Below, in pieces: positions 6,107 to 14,336 of a DNA stretch of 26,657 nucleotides. The notes beneath the pieces are model-generated. The model saw only the letters and a list, made by a program, of their open reading frames with translations, had not been told where the DNA came from and ran no database searches. Position 1 is the first letter of the stretch. The number at the start of each line of letters is the position of its first letter. Source of the DNA: JBJXGF01 sp046153015 (GTDB lineage Bacteria > Actinomycetota > Acidimicrobiia > Acidimicrobiales > CAIXPF01); NCBI GenBank assembly GCA_046153015.1, contig JBJXGF010000156.1, forward strand, positions 1 through 26,657. Direction: 5' to 3'. The translations under genes and the position numbers were made by a program.

Positions 6107-7996
6107 ATGATGATGATGCAGGGCGGTCCGCACGGGATGCTCGGCCGCGACCGCGAGGGGGTCAAGGGCGCCAAGGTGGGGCGCGCTGTGCTGCGGCGGG
6201 TCTGGGCGTTCGCCGGCGCCTACCGGTGGATGATCGCCGGCTTCGTGGCCACGATCGTGGCCGGCGCAGCGTTCGGGGTGGCCACCCCGCTGCTCGTGCG
6301 CTCGATCATCGACGACGCCATCCCGCGCGGCGACCGCGGCCTCGTGAACGTCCTGGCCGGGTTGATCGTGCTGGCCGCGCTGGCCGACGCCGCGCTCGGC
6401 CTCGTGGGGCGCTGGTGGTCGGCCCGCATCGGCGAGGGCCTGATCTACGACCTGCGGAGCGCGCTGTTCGACCACGTGCAGCGCATGCCGATCGCGTTCT
6501 TCACCAACAGCCAGACCGGCACGCTGATCAGCCGGCTCAACAACGACGTGGTCGGCGCCCAGAACGCAGTCACCGGCACGCTCGGCAACGTGGTGTCGAA
6601 CGTGGTGATGCTGGTGGCCACGCTGATCACGATGATGGCCCTCGAGTGGCGCCTCACGATCATGGCGCTGGCCATCCTGCCGATGTTCGTGCTGCCCTCC
6701 AAGCGGGTGGGGCGCAAGCTGCAGGCGATCTCGCGGGAGTCGATGCAGCTCAACGCGGCGATGAACACCACGATGACCGAACGCTTCGGCGTGTCCGGCG
6801 CGCTGCTGGTCAAGCTGTTCGGCCGCCACGACGACGAGCGCGACGCGTTCGCCAGACGCGCCGCCCGGGTGCGCGACATCGGCATCCGCACCGCCCTGTA
6901 CATGCGCCTGTTCTTCCTCGGGTTGGGCGTGGTGGCGGCGGTGGGCTCGGCGGCGGTGTACTGGGTCGGGAGCCAGCTCGTGATCAGCGGCTCGCTCGGC
7001 CTCGGCGACCTGGTGGCTCTCGGGATCCTCGTGACCCGGCTGTACGGGCCGCTCACCGGGCTGACCAACGCCCGGGTCGACGTGATGACCGCGTTGGTGT
7101 CCTTCGATCGGGTCTTCGAAGTGCTCGACGCGCCGAACCCGATCGCCGATCGGCCCGGCGCCGGCGACCTCGGCCGCTCGGAGGGCCGCATCGAGCTCGA
7201 CCACGTGTGGTTCGCCTACCCGGCGCCGCAGACCACCACGATCGCGTCGCTGGCCACGCCCGGCGTCGCCCCGCTCGGCGACGGCCCGGCGCCCACACCG
7301 GTGCTGCGCGACGTCGACGCCCGCATCGAGCCCGGACAGCTCGTGGCGCTGGTGGGCCCCTCGGGCGGCGGCAAGTCGACCCTCGCCAGCCTGATCCCGC
7401 GCCTCTACGACGTGACCGAGGGCGCCGTCCGCATCGACGGGATCGACGTGCGGGACCTCACCCAGCACAGCCTGCGTCAGGCGATCGGGGTGGTGAGCCA
7501 GGACCCCCACCTCTTCCACGAGACCGTCGCCGAGAACCTCCGCTACGCCAAGCCCGACGCCACCGCGGCCGAGCTCGAGGCGGCGTGCCGGGCCGCGCAG
7601 ATCCACGAGGTGGTGGCGGCGTTGCCCGAGGGCTATGACACCATCGTCGGCGAGCGGGGCTACCGCCTCTCGGGCGGCGAGAAGCAGCGCCTGGCCATCG
7701 CCCGGATGCTGCTGAAGAACCCTTCGATCGTGATCCTCGACGAGGCCACCAGCCACCTCGACTCCGAGAACGAGGCGCAGGTGCAGCGGGCCCTCGACCA
7801 GGCGCTTGAGGGCCGCACGTCGATCGTGATCGCGCACCGCCTCTCCACGATCACCGCCGCCGACCAGATCCTCGTGATCGACGACGGCTCGATCGTCGAA
7901 CGCGGCGTCCACGCCGAGCTGCTGGCCGCCCACGGGCTCTACGCCGACCTCTACCACACGCTCGTGCGGGACTCGGCGGCGCCCGCCCCGGCCTGA
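6107..7996 (+). CDS. ABC exporter half-transporter (fused membrane and ATPase domains)
   Basis: The 629 residues have the standard exporter layout. An N-terminal membrane domain of about six helices begins near residue 40 and runs to about 320, and an ATP-binding domain follows from about 360. The ATPase motifs are complete: Walker A GPSGGGKST (about 417-425), Q-loop VSQDPHLF, signature LSGGEKQR, Walker B IVILDEATSHLD and the H-loop IAHRLST. It should work as a homodimer or with an unlinked partner, as no second half-transporter is nearby. The family exports lipids, drugs or peptides, and the substrate cannot be told from sequence. The start is one of four consecutive ATG codons (6107-6118) and no clear ribosome-binding site was seen. 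It lies 58 bp after the lipid kinase gene, so co-transcription and a lipid substrate are possible but not shown. Confidence 0.93.
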   Translation: MMMMQGGPHGMLGRDREGVKGAKVGRAVLRRVWAFAGAYRWMIAGFVATIVAGAAFGVATPLLVRSIIDDAIPRGDRGLVNVLAGLIVLAALADAALGLVGRWWSARIGEGLIYDLRSALFDHVQRMPIAFFTNSQTGTLISRLNNDVVGAQNAVTGTLGNVVSNVVMLVATLITMMALEWRLTIMALAILPMFVLPSKRVGRKLQAISRESMQLNAAMNTTMTERFGVSGALLVKLFGRHDDERDAFARRAARVRDIGIRTALYMRLFFLGLGVVAAVGSAAVYWVGSQLVISGSLGLGDLVALGILVTRLYGPLTGLTNARVDVMTALVSFDRVFEVLDAPNPIADRPGAGDLGRSEGRIELDHVWFAYPAPQTTTIASLATPGVAPLGDGPAPTPVLRDVDARIEPGQLVALVGPSGGGKSTLASLIPRLYDVTEGAVRIDGIDVRDLTQHSLRQAIGVVSQDPHLFHETVAENLRYAKPDATAAELEAACRAAQIHEVVAALPEGYDTIVGERGYRLSGGEKQRLAIARMLLKNPSIVILDEATSHLDSENEAQVQRALDQALEGRTSIVIAHRLSTITAADQILVIDDGSIVERGVHAELLAAHGLYADLYHTLVRDSAAPAPA

Positions 7997-8024
7997 GCCG
8001 GCGTCGGCGGCGCCGCCCAGGCGC

Positions 8025-8030
8025 TACGGT
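8025..8030 (+). promoter_or_regulatory. Possible -10 box (TACGGT) before xseA
   Basis: TACGGT fits TAnnnT and ends 11 nt before the ATG of xseA, which would give a leader of only a few bases. The spacing is a little longer than at the other leaderless-type starts in this window, so support is weaker. No -35 element is obvious. Confidence 0.3.
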
Positions 8031-8041
8031 CGCGCCCGAGC

Positions 8042-9304
8042 ATGGACGCACGCACGTTCTCCGTCGCGGAGGTGACCGAGGCCATTCGCATGGCGCTCGA
8101 GGCGACCTTCCCCGGCGAGCTGTGGGTGCAGGGCGAGATCCAGAGCCTCACCCGCTCCCGCACCGGCCACGTGTACTTCGATCTCGTCGATGCGGGCGAG
8201 CTCGGCCGCTCCATGCAGGCGCGGCTGCCGGTGGCGCTGTTCATGAACCACAAGCAGCAGGTCAACGCCATCCTGCGCCGGTCCGGCGGCGTGCGGATGA
8301 CCGACGGCATCGAGATCCGGATCCGGGGCGCGGTCGACTTCTACCCCCCGCAGGGGCGGCTGCAGCTGCGGATGTCCTCGATCGACCCGGCCTACACGCT
8401 CGGCCGCTTGGCCGCCGACCGCCAGCGGCTGCTCGCCGCGCTCTCCGCCGAGGGGCTGCTCGACCGGCAGAAGGCGCTGCCGGCCCCACCGGCGCCGCTC
8501 CGGGTGGCGCTCGTCACCTCGTTCGGCTCGGCGGCCTACAACGACTTCGTGCACGAGCTGGCCGCCAGCGGTTTCGGGTTCACCGTGATCGCCGTCGACG
8601 CCCGCGTGCAGGGAGACCTCGCCCAGCGCTCGGTCACCGCCGCGCTGTCGCGGGCGGCGCAGCTAGAGGTCGACGTGGTGGCCCTGGTGCGCGGCGGCGG
8701 GTCCCGCACCGACCTCGCCGTGTTCGACGGCGAGGCGATCGCCCGGGCCGTGGCCTCGCTCGCCGCGCCGGTGTGGACCGGCATCGGCCACGAGATCGAC
8801 ACGGCGATCGCCGACGTCGTGGCGCACCGCTCGTTCAAGACCCCGACCGCCTGCGCGGCCGCCCTCGTCGACGAGGTCTCACGCTACGTAGCCCACGTGG
8901 AGGAGCGCTGGGGGGCGATCGGCGAGGCGGCCCGGCTGGTGCTGGCCCAGCGGGAGCGGGCCCTTGCCGCCAGCGCGGCCCGCGCGGCCCGGGAGACCCA
9001 CGCCGGCCTGCGCCTGGCCGAGGCTCGGCTGAGCACGGCCTCGGCCCGTCTCGTGCGCGAGGCCGAGCTGGTGCTGCGCCGGGCCGAGCTGAACCTGCGG
9101 GCCGGCGAGGCCCGGGTGCGGGCCCTCGATCCCGCCCGCAGCCTGGCTCGGGGCTGGTCGATCACCCGCGACGGCGAGGGCGCCCTGTTGCGCAGCGCGG
9201 CGCAGGCCCCGCTGGGTTCAACGATCGTCACCGAGGCCGCGTTCGGCGTGCTCACGAGCACCGTGGCCGACCCCGCCGGCGCCAGCCCCCGGGAGAGGCG
9301 ATGA
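8042..9304 (+). CDS. xseA: Exodeoxyribonuclease VII large subunit
   Basis: Exonuclease VII degrades single-stranded DNA in both directions, acting in repair and recombination. The 420-residue protein has the N-terminal OB-fold (about 5-105: FSVAEVTEAIRMALEATFPGELWVQGEI, then GHVYFDLVD). The catalytic domain follows, with RVALVTSFGSAAYNDF, LVRGGGSRTDLAVFDGE and WTGIGHEIDTAIADVVAHRSFKTPTA in the usual order. A helical C-terminal part rich in Ala, Arg and Glu (about 280-380) is the expected coiled-coil region, and the family-typical ARSLARGWSIT strand follows. Length is normal or slightly short for the family. Its TGA overlaps the ATG of xseB (ATGA), consistent with coupled synthesis of the two subunits. 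Confidence 0.95.
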   Translation: MDARTFSVAEVTEAIRMALEATFPGELWVQGEIQSLTRSRTGHVYFDLVDAGELGRSMQARLPVALFMNHKQQVNAILRRSGGVRMTDGIEIRIRGAVDFYPPQGRLQLRMSSIDPAYTLGRLAADRQRLLAALSAEGLLDRQKALPAPPAPLRVALVTSFGSAAYNDFVHELAASGFGFTVIAVDARVQGDLAQRSVTAALSRAAQLEVDVVALVRGGGSRTDLAVFDGEAIARAVASLAAPVWTGIGHEIDTAIADVVAHRSFKTPTACAAALVDEVSRYVAHVEERWGAIGEAARLVLAQRERALAASAARAARETHAGLRLAEARLSTASARLVREAELVLRRAELNLRAGEARVRALDPARSLARGWSITRDGEGALLRSAAQAPLGSTIVTEAAFGVLTSTVADPAGASPRERR

Positions 9305-9334
9305 GCGAAGCGAATCGCGACCGAGCGAGCGGCG
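9301..9334 (+). repeat. Dispersed start-codon repeat covering the xseB start
   Basis: ATGAGCGAAGCGAATCGCG is the same sequence as the lipid-kinase repeats, with A for G at the start codon and T for C at one later position. It then runs into a related CGAGCGAGCGGCG tail. It supplies the xseA stop, the xseB start and an N-terminal Ser-Glu-Ala-Asn-Arg. Confidence 0.6.
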
Positions 9335-9558
9335 CCGACGCGTCGGTGGAGGCGCTGGGCTTCGCCGAGGCGGCGCGGGAGCTCGACGCGATCCTGGCGG
9401 AGCTGGAGGACGAGACCATCGACGTGGACCGCCTCGGCGAGCGGGTGAGCCGGGCATCGGCCCTGATCGGGCTGTGCCGGCGGCGCATCGGCGCAGCCCG
9501 GATGGAGGTCGAGCACATCATCGCCGGCCTCGACCAGCCCGAAGCGGCCGAGCAGTGA
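9301..9558 (+). CDS. xseB: Exodeoxyribonuclease VII small subunit
   Basis: An 85-residue protein starts at ATG 9301 inside the xseA stop. The family core is clear: LGFAEAARELDAILAELEDETIDVDRLGERVSRASALIGLCRRRI, two helices that pack against the large subunit. The first 13 or so residues (Met-Ser-Glu-Ala-Asn-Arg and following) are encoded by the dispersed repeat and lie outside the conserved core. The core would stand alone without them, which suggests a recently acquired extension. The TGA overlaps the GTG of the prenyl synthase (GTGA), so three genes in a row are linked by 4-bp overlaps. Confidence 0.93.
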   Translation: MSEANRDRASGADASVEALGFAEAARELDAILAELEDETIDVDRLGERVSRASALIGLCRRRIGAARMEVEHIIAGLDQPEAAEQ

Positions 9559-10613
9559 GCGCCGGGCTCGACGCGGTGGCGGCGCCGGCGGCGCAGGTCG
9601 ACCGCCGCCTCGCCGAGGTGCTCGACGAGGAGGCGGCGCGCTGGGCCGACCTGCACCCGAGCCTGGCCGGCCCGCTGGAGGCCGTGCGGCGCATGGTTCT
9701 CTCCGGCGGCAAGCGCCTCCGCCCGGCGTTCTGCTACTGGGGGTTCCTCGGCGCCGGCGGCCGGCCCGACGATCCGCTGGTGATCGACGCAGGGGCGGCG
9801 CTCGAGCTGCTGCACGCCTTCGCCCTGCTCCACGACGACGTGATGGACGGCGCCTCGACCCGCCGGCGCCTGCCCACCATCCACGTGGAGTGGGAGGAGC
9901 GGCACCGGCGCGGGGCCTGGCGGGGCGATCCCCGCCGCTTCGGCGAAGGCGTGGCCATCCTCATGGGCGACCTGGCCCACGTGTACGCCGACCGGCTCCT
10001 GCGCCACGCCCCCGCCGACGCCCACGACGTGTGGCACGAGCTGCGCATCGAGGTGAACATCGGTCAGCTCCTCGATCTCACCGGGGCCGCCGTCGGCGAC
10101 ACCGATCCCCGCACCGCCCGCCTGATCGCCCGCTACAAGTCGGGCCGCTACACGATCGAACGCCCGCTGCACCTGGGCGCAGCGCTCGCCGGCCTGGGCC
10201 GCCTCGCGGCGCTGCGTGAGGCGTTCAGCGCCTACGGCGACCCGCTCGGCCAGGCGTTCCAGCTGCGCGACGACGTGCTCGGCGCGTTCGGCGACGAGAG
10301 CCTCACCGGCAAGCCGGTGGGCGACGACCTGCGGGAGGGCAAGGCCACGCTGCTGCTCGCCATCGCCTCGCAGCGCGCCGACGCCGGCCAGGCGCGCACG
10401 CTGGCGCAGGTGGGCTCGCCGCGTCTCGGTCCGGCGGAGATCGGCGCCCTGCAGGAGGTGCTGGAAGCCACCGGCGCGCGGGACGAGCTGGAGCGCGAGA
10501 TCGAGCGCCTCACTGCGGAGGCGATCGCCGCGCTCGATCGAACGCCGGCGCCGGAGCAGGTGCGGGCCGCGCTCGCCGAGATCGCGGTGAGCCTCGCCGC
10601 CCGCCGGTCCTGA
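9555..10613 (+). CDS. Polyprenyl (geranylgeranyl-type) diphosphate synthase
   Basis: This enzyme condenses isopentenyl diphosphate with allylic diphosphates to build C15-C20 or longer prenyl chains for quinones, carotenoids or lipid carriers. From GTG 9555 it has 352 residues. Visible motifs are GGKRLRPAF near residue 53, the first aspartate-rich motif DDVMD (94-98), QLLDLTG, an FQLRDDVLGAFGD second motif (Asp239, Asp240, with Gly243 in the third position) and GKPVGDDLREGKATLLLA. The second-motif form DDxLG with GKPxGDDLREGK is what I know from actinobacterial IdsA/GrcC-type enzymes. Product chain length cannot be read reliably. The GTGA overlap with xseB recalls the xseB-ispA order found in many bacteria. 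A longer upstream reading in this frame lies inside xseB and was discarded. Confidence 0.92.
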   Translation: MSAGLDAVAAPAAQVDRRLAEVLDEEAARWADLHPSLAGPLEAVRRMVLSGGKRLRPAFCYWGFLGAGGRPDDPLVIDAGAALELLHAFALLHDDVMDGASTRRRLPTIHVEWEERHRRGAWRGDPRRFGEGVAILMGDLAHVYADRLLRHAPADAHDVWHELRIEVNIGQLLDLTGAAVGDTDPRTARLIARYKSGRYTIERPLHLGAALAGLGRLAALREAFSAYGDPLGQAFQLRDDVLGAFGDESLTGKPVGDDLREGKATLLLAIASQRADAGQARTLAQVGSPRLGPAEIGALQEVLEATGARDELEREIERLTAEAIAALDRTPAPEQVRAALAEIAVSLAARRS

Positions 10614-10645
10614 GCGGCCAACGCGCGACGGGGCTCCTCAAGCGA

Positions 10646-10651
10646 TAGTGT
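10646..10651 (+). promoter_or_regulatory. Possible -10 box (TAGTGT) for the GGDEF/EAL gene
   Basis: TAGTGT fits TAnnnT in the 139-bp gap after the prenyl synthase gene. It would leave a leader of about 95 nt before ATG 10753. I checked that leader for c-di-GMP riboswitch-like signatures and saw none. Weak support. Confidence 0.25.
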
Positions 10652-10752
10652 CGGGTCGCTGGCCATCATCTCTGCGGCATCCACCCGCTCGCGTCGGGCG
10701 ACGAGCAGGTGCCAGCCCGCCGGCGTTGAGGACTCGCTCGCGGGATTGTGCG

Positions 10753-12123
10753 ATGCAAGCGAAGCGACAGGCAGGGCAACGAGAACAGCGCGCCGGGTTC
10801 GGCCTGCCGTTCGGCGCGCCCGGCGAGAGCCACGACACGCTCACCGGGCTGCCGACGCGGACGCTGCTGTACGACCGCCTGGAGGTGGCGCTGGCGCGGG
10901 CGATGCGATCGGGCCGCCTCGTGGCCGTGCTGCGGGTCGACCTCGACCGCTTCGGGCCCATGGCGCAGCGGCACGGCCCGGCCGCGGCCGATGAGGTGCT
11001 GGTCGAGATCGCCGAGCGCCTCCGCACCGTGCTTCGCCCCTCCGACAGCGTGGCCCGCGCCGGCCGAGACGAGTTCGTGCTGATCTGCGACGACCTCTCC
11101 GCCGACGAGGAGGCCTTGTCCATCGCGGCGCGCGTCTCGGCGGCGATCCGGGCGCCGATCCCGGCCGGGGCGCCCGAGGCCATCACGGTCAGCGCCAGCA
11201 TCGGGCTGGCCTTTGCCGACGGCTTCGGCGTCTCGCCCGACGGCTTGGTGAACCAGGCGGGAGTGGCGCTGGCGTCGGCCAAGCGGCGCGGCCGCGACCG
11301 CTGCGAGGTGTTCCGCTCCAGCGTGTCCCGTCACGCCCACCTGCGCCTGGAAGGCGAGCGGAACCTGGCCGACGCGCTCGACAAGGGCCAGCTGCGGGTG
11401 TGGTACCAGCCCACGGTGGCGCTGGCCTCGGGGGGCATCGTCGGCTTCGAGGCGCTGCTGCGCTGGCAGCACCCCCAGCAGGGGCTCGTCTCGCCCAGCT
11501 CGATCGTGTCGATCGCCGAGGACAGCGGCCTCATCGTCCCGATCGGGCGGTGGGTGCTCGAGCACGCCTGCCGCCAGCTCGCGGCGTGGCACGCCGGGCT
11601 GGCGCTAGCCGCCCCGCTGCGGGTCAACGTGAACCTCTCCGCCTGCCAACTCGACCGTCCCGAGCTGGTGGCCGAGGTGGCCCAGGCGATCGCGGCGGCG
11701 GAGATCTCGCCCGAGCAGCTCACGCTGGAGCTCACCGAGAGCGCGCTGCTCGCCGACCTGGAGGCCAGCGCCGACACGCTCAACGCGCTGAAGGAGCTCG
11801 GCGTCACCCTCGCGGTGGACGACTTCGGCACCGGCTACTCCTCGCTCAACTACGTGCGGCGCTTCCCGATCGACTCGATCAAGATCGACGGCTCCTTCAC
11901 CGCCGGCCTGGGCGGCGGGCCGCCCGGCTCGGCCATCGTCGAGGCGGTGGTCAACCTCGCCCACGCGCTCGACATGGAGTGCACGGCCGAGGGCGTCGAG
12001 ACCAGCGAGCACCTCTGCGAGCTGCGCCGCCTTGGCTGCGACGTGGCGCAGGGCTACTACCTCAGGCCGCCGATGCCGCCCGATCAGGTGCCGGCGCTGC
12101 TGGCCTCCGCGCCCCGCTGGTGA
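10753..12123 (+). CDS. GGDEF-EAL protein, probable c-di-GMP phosphodiesterase with degenerate GGDEF domain
   Basis: The 456-residue protein has no obvious membrane segment or extra sensor domain. Residues about 30-190 form a GGDEF domain whose signature reads GRDEF (104-108). The usual substrate-binding FKxINDxxGHxxGD segment is replaced by FGPMAQRHGPAAADE, so cyclase activity is doubtful. Residues about 205-450 form an EAL domain with all the usual landmarks: FEALLRW, NVNLS, LELTES, VDDFGTGYSSL, KIDGSF, TAEGVET and AQGYYLRPP. It should therefore hydrolyse c-di-GMP to pGpG, possibly with allosteric control by the degenerate domain. I chose ATG 10753; the frame also stays open to GTG 10648, but that would lie inside the possible promoter and adds an Arg-rich tail. 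The NarL-type two-component pair downstream is separated by 293 bp. Confidence 0.9.
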   Translation: MQAKRQAGQREQRAGFGLPFGAPGESHDTLTGLPTRTLLYDRLEVALARAMRSGRLVAVLRVDLDRFGPMAQRHGPAAADEVLVEIAERLRTVLRPSDSVARAGRDEFVLICDDLSADEEALSIAARVSAAIRAPIPAGAPEAITVSASIGLAFADGFGVSPDGLVNQAGVALASAKRRGRDRCEVFRSSVSRHAHLRLEGERNLADALDKGQLRVWYQPTVALASGGIVGFEALLRWQHPQQGLVSPSSIVSIAEDSGLIVPIGRWVLEHACRQLAAWHAGLALAAPLRVNVNLSACQLDRPELVAEVAQAIAAAEISPEQLTLELTESALLADLEASADTLNALKELGVTLAVDDFGTGYSSLNYVRRFPIDSIKIDGSFTAGLGGGPPGSAIVEAVVNLAHALDMECTAEGVETSEHLCELRRLGCDVAQGYYLRPPMPPDQVPALLASAPRW

Positions 12124-12416
12124 CCGGGCGGCGGCGCCCACCGACCACGTCGAGGTAAGGCCGCAAACCACACTACGAGTCGTCCTGGTTGCGGTGCGCG
12201 GTGATCCGCTGCCCACCGGCCCTCTCTCGTATACGCTGCGTCTACTATGTCGCCACCCTCCGTCCCGGTGGATTTACCCGCGCGACTTCATTACAGTCGT
12301 GCGACCGAAGGGGTTGCGGCGCACGGAGGGACCGCTGCGACCTCCACACTGGCGACGGCGTCAGTGCAGTAGACGAACGATCGAGAAATCGCCTGACCGA
12401 TGGACCTCCCGCTGCG
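12124..12416. other. 293-bp gap before the NarL-type kinase gene; candidate promoter region
   Basis: The gap is less GC-rich than its neighbours in the stretch 12220-12300. It contains CGTATACG (a palindrome, 12228-12235) and two TAnnnT hexamers, TACTAT (12243-12248) and TACAGT (12292-12297). Either could be a -10 element, but neither is spaced for a leaderless start and no good -35 was seen. A small GC hairpin (GGGCG/CGCCC, 12126-12139) follows the upstream stop codon but has no T-run. No convincing gene is present. Confidence 0.3.
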
Positions 12417-14336
12417 ATGAGCGACATCACCGCCCCCGTGCTCGAGGACGCCGCGCAGCCCCACGAGCCCGGCGCCCCGACCGCCGGCCCGGCGCGCCTC
12501 GCACCCGGTCTGACGATCGAGGAGGCGGCGCGGGCGCTGCGGGCGCTGCCCTTCGGCGGGGTGGACGACTCGACCGCGTCGCTGGCCCTGCCGCCCGCCG
12601 TGCAGGCGACGATCTCGCCGGTGGTGGCGGCCATCCGCTGGGGCGGGGTCATGTTCGGCCTGATGTTCGCCGCGGTCGCGGCGAACGCCGAGGGCGACCT
12701 CGCCGCGGTCAGCGCGCTGGGCGTGGTGCTCTTCCTCACCACGTGGCGCACCCTGCGACCGATCCGCCTCGGCGCCCTGCGGCTGCGGCACCGCCTCTTC
12801 GCCGCCACCGACACCCTCATCGTGGGCGCCGCGGTCGGCGCCAGCGGCGGCTTCTCGAGCCCGTTCATCTTCTGTCTGCTCGCCGCCGCGGCGGTCGGCG
12901 CGTTCGGCTGGGGCCTCGTCACCGGCCTGTCGCTCACCGCGCTCGGCTCGGCGGTGGTGCTCGCCGCCGCGCAGGCCGCCCACCAGCCCCTGGAGGGCGA
13001 TCGAGCGCTGGCGATCCTGGCCTCGATCCTGTTGACCGTGGCGATCATCGCCTTCGCCCGCTCCCGCCTCCTCGAGGCCGAACGCAAGCGGGCGCAGCTG
13101 GCCGGGCGGCTCGACATGCTGGCCGAGACGAACGACCTGCTCCACCTCCTCAACCAGGTGGCCCGCACGCTGCCCACCTCGCTCGACCTGCGCGAAGCGG
13201 TGCGCAACGCCCGCGAGCAGATCACCTCCGCCTTCGACGCCGAGGTGGTGGCCCTCGTGGTGTACGACGACCTCACCGCGCAGTGGACCCCGCAGATCAC
13301 CGAGGGCTGCGCCCTGCGCCCCGCCGCCACGCTCGACGAGCTGCCCCGCTCCCTGGCCGACGCCGTGGCCGCCGAGCACGCCATGTTGGTGCGGGGCCTG
13401 CAGGACACCACGATCGGCGTGTCGTCCCGCTCGGGCAGCGGCATCTACGCCGCGGTCCGGGCGAAGGACCGCACGATCGGCGTCCTCGGCGTCGAGCATT
13501 CCGACCCCCTGCGCTACGGCCCCCGCGACGTGCGGATGATGGACGGCCTGTCCGAGGTGCTCGCGCTCACCGTCGACAACGCCCGCTCGTTCTCCCGCCT
13601 GCGCACGCTCTCCGCCGAGGAGGAGCGCAGCCGCATCGCGCGGGATCTCCACGATCGGCTCGGGCAGTGGCTCTCGTACATCAGCTTCGAGCTCGAGCGG
13701 ATCATCGCCGGCGCCAGCGACGCCTCGCCCGAGCTCGACAGCCTGTACCAGGACGTGCAGACCGCCATCGAGGAGCTGCGCGAGACGCTGCGCCAGCTGC
13801 GCTCGGGGGTCACCGAGGACAAGCCGTTCTCGCTGGTGGCGAAGGAGCTCGTGCAGCGCTTCAACACCCGCAGCTCGGCCTCGGCCCGCTTCAGCGCCAC
13901 CGACGAGAAGGCCCGGCTGGGGGTCCCGATCGAGAACGAGCTGCTGCGCATTCTCCAGGAGGCGCTCTCCAACGTGGAGAAGCACGCCGGGGCCAACTCG
14001 GTGGCCGTGCGCTGGGACGTGCGCGACGGCCGGGCCACGCTCACGATCGCCGACGACGGCAAGGGCTTCGACACCGACCGCGGGGTGCGAGAGGACGCGT
14101 ACGGCCTGCGAGGCATGCGGGAGCGGGCCGCCGCCGTCGACGCCCGGCTCGAGGTGGTCTCCCGTCCCGGCGAGGGCACCACGATCCTCGTGCACGCCGG
14201 CGCCAAGGCCCCGGGCGCCGCCGCGCTCGGCCCGTCCAACCAACCCCTCCACGGCCGCGCCGCCAAGAGCGTCGCCGCGGCCTTCACCGCCAACGCCCCC
14301 AGGGAGCCGTCCTGTGATCCGCATCCTTCTCGCTGA
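12417..14336 (+). CDS. NarL-family sensor histidine kinase with membrane and GAF-like domains
   Basis: A 639-residue kinase is read from ATG 12417. After a 65-residue Ala/Pro-rich lead it has about five or six hydrophobic segments between residues 65 and 220 (for example GGVMFGLMFAAVAA, FIFCLLAAAAVGAFGWG, ILLTVAIIAFA), with almost no extracellular loop. It may therefore sense something in the membrane. A GAF-like domain (about 240-390) follows. The HisKA_3 box is RIARDLHDRLGQ with His412, then an HATPase domain with LQEALSNVEKHAGAN, IADDGKGFD and YGLRGMRERA. The family autophosphorylates on this His and passes phosphate to the regulator encoded next, whose GTG start lies 23 bp inside this gene. 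The frame is open further upstream, but that sequence has no kinase features. Confidence 0.93.
   Translation: MSDITAPVLEDAAQPHEPGAPTAGPARLAPGLTIEEAARALRALPFGGVDDSTASLALPPAVQATISPVVAAIRWGGVMFGLMFAAVAANAEGDLAAVSALGVVLFLTTWRTLRPIRLGALRLRHRLFAATDTLIVGAAVGASGGFSSPFIFCLLAAAAVGAFGWGLVTGLSLTALGSAVVLAAAQAAHQPLEGDRALAILASILLTVAIIAFARSRLLEAERKRAQLAGRLDMLAETNDLLHLLNQVARTLPTSLDLREAVRNAREQITSAFDAEVVALVVYDDLTAQWTPQITEGCALRPAATLDELPRSLADAVAAEHAMLVRGLQDTTIGVSSRSGSGIYAAVRAKDRTIGVLGVEHSDPLRYGPRDVRMMDGLSEVLALTVDNARSFSRLRTLSAEEERSRIARDLHDRLGQWLSYISFELERIIAGASDASPELDSLYQDVQTAIEELRETLRQLRSGVTEDKPFSLVAKELVQRFNTRSSASARFSATDEKARLGVPIENELLRILQEALSNVEKHAGANSVAVRWDVRDGRATLTIADDGKGFDTDRGVREDAYGLRGMRERAAAVDARLEVVSRPGEGTTILVHAGAKAPGAAALGPSNQPLHGRAAKSVAAAFTANAPREPSCDPHPSR

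Noticed and set aside
5837..7957. A 706-codon minus-strand frame rich in His, Asp and Arg
   Set aside because: It is the shadow of the ABC exporter gene, which carries every ATPase motif.
12126..12139. Hairpin after the GGDEF/EAL gene as a terminator
   Set aside because: It is only a 5-bp GC stem with no T-run; such stems are frequent by chance here.
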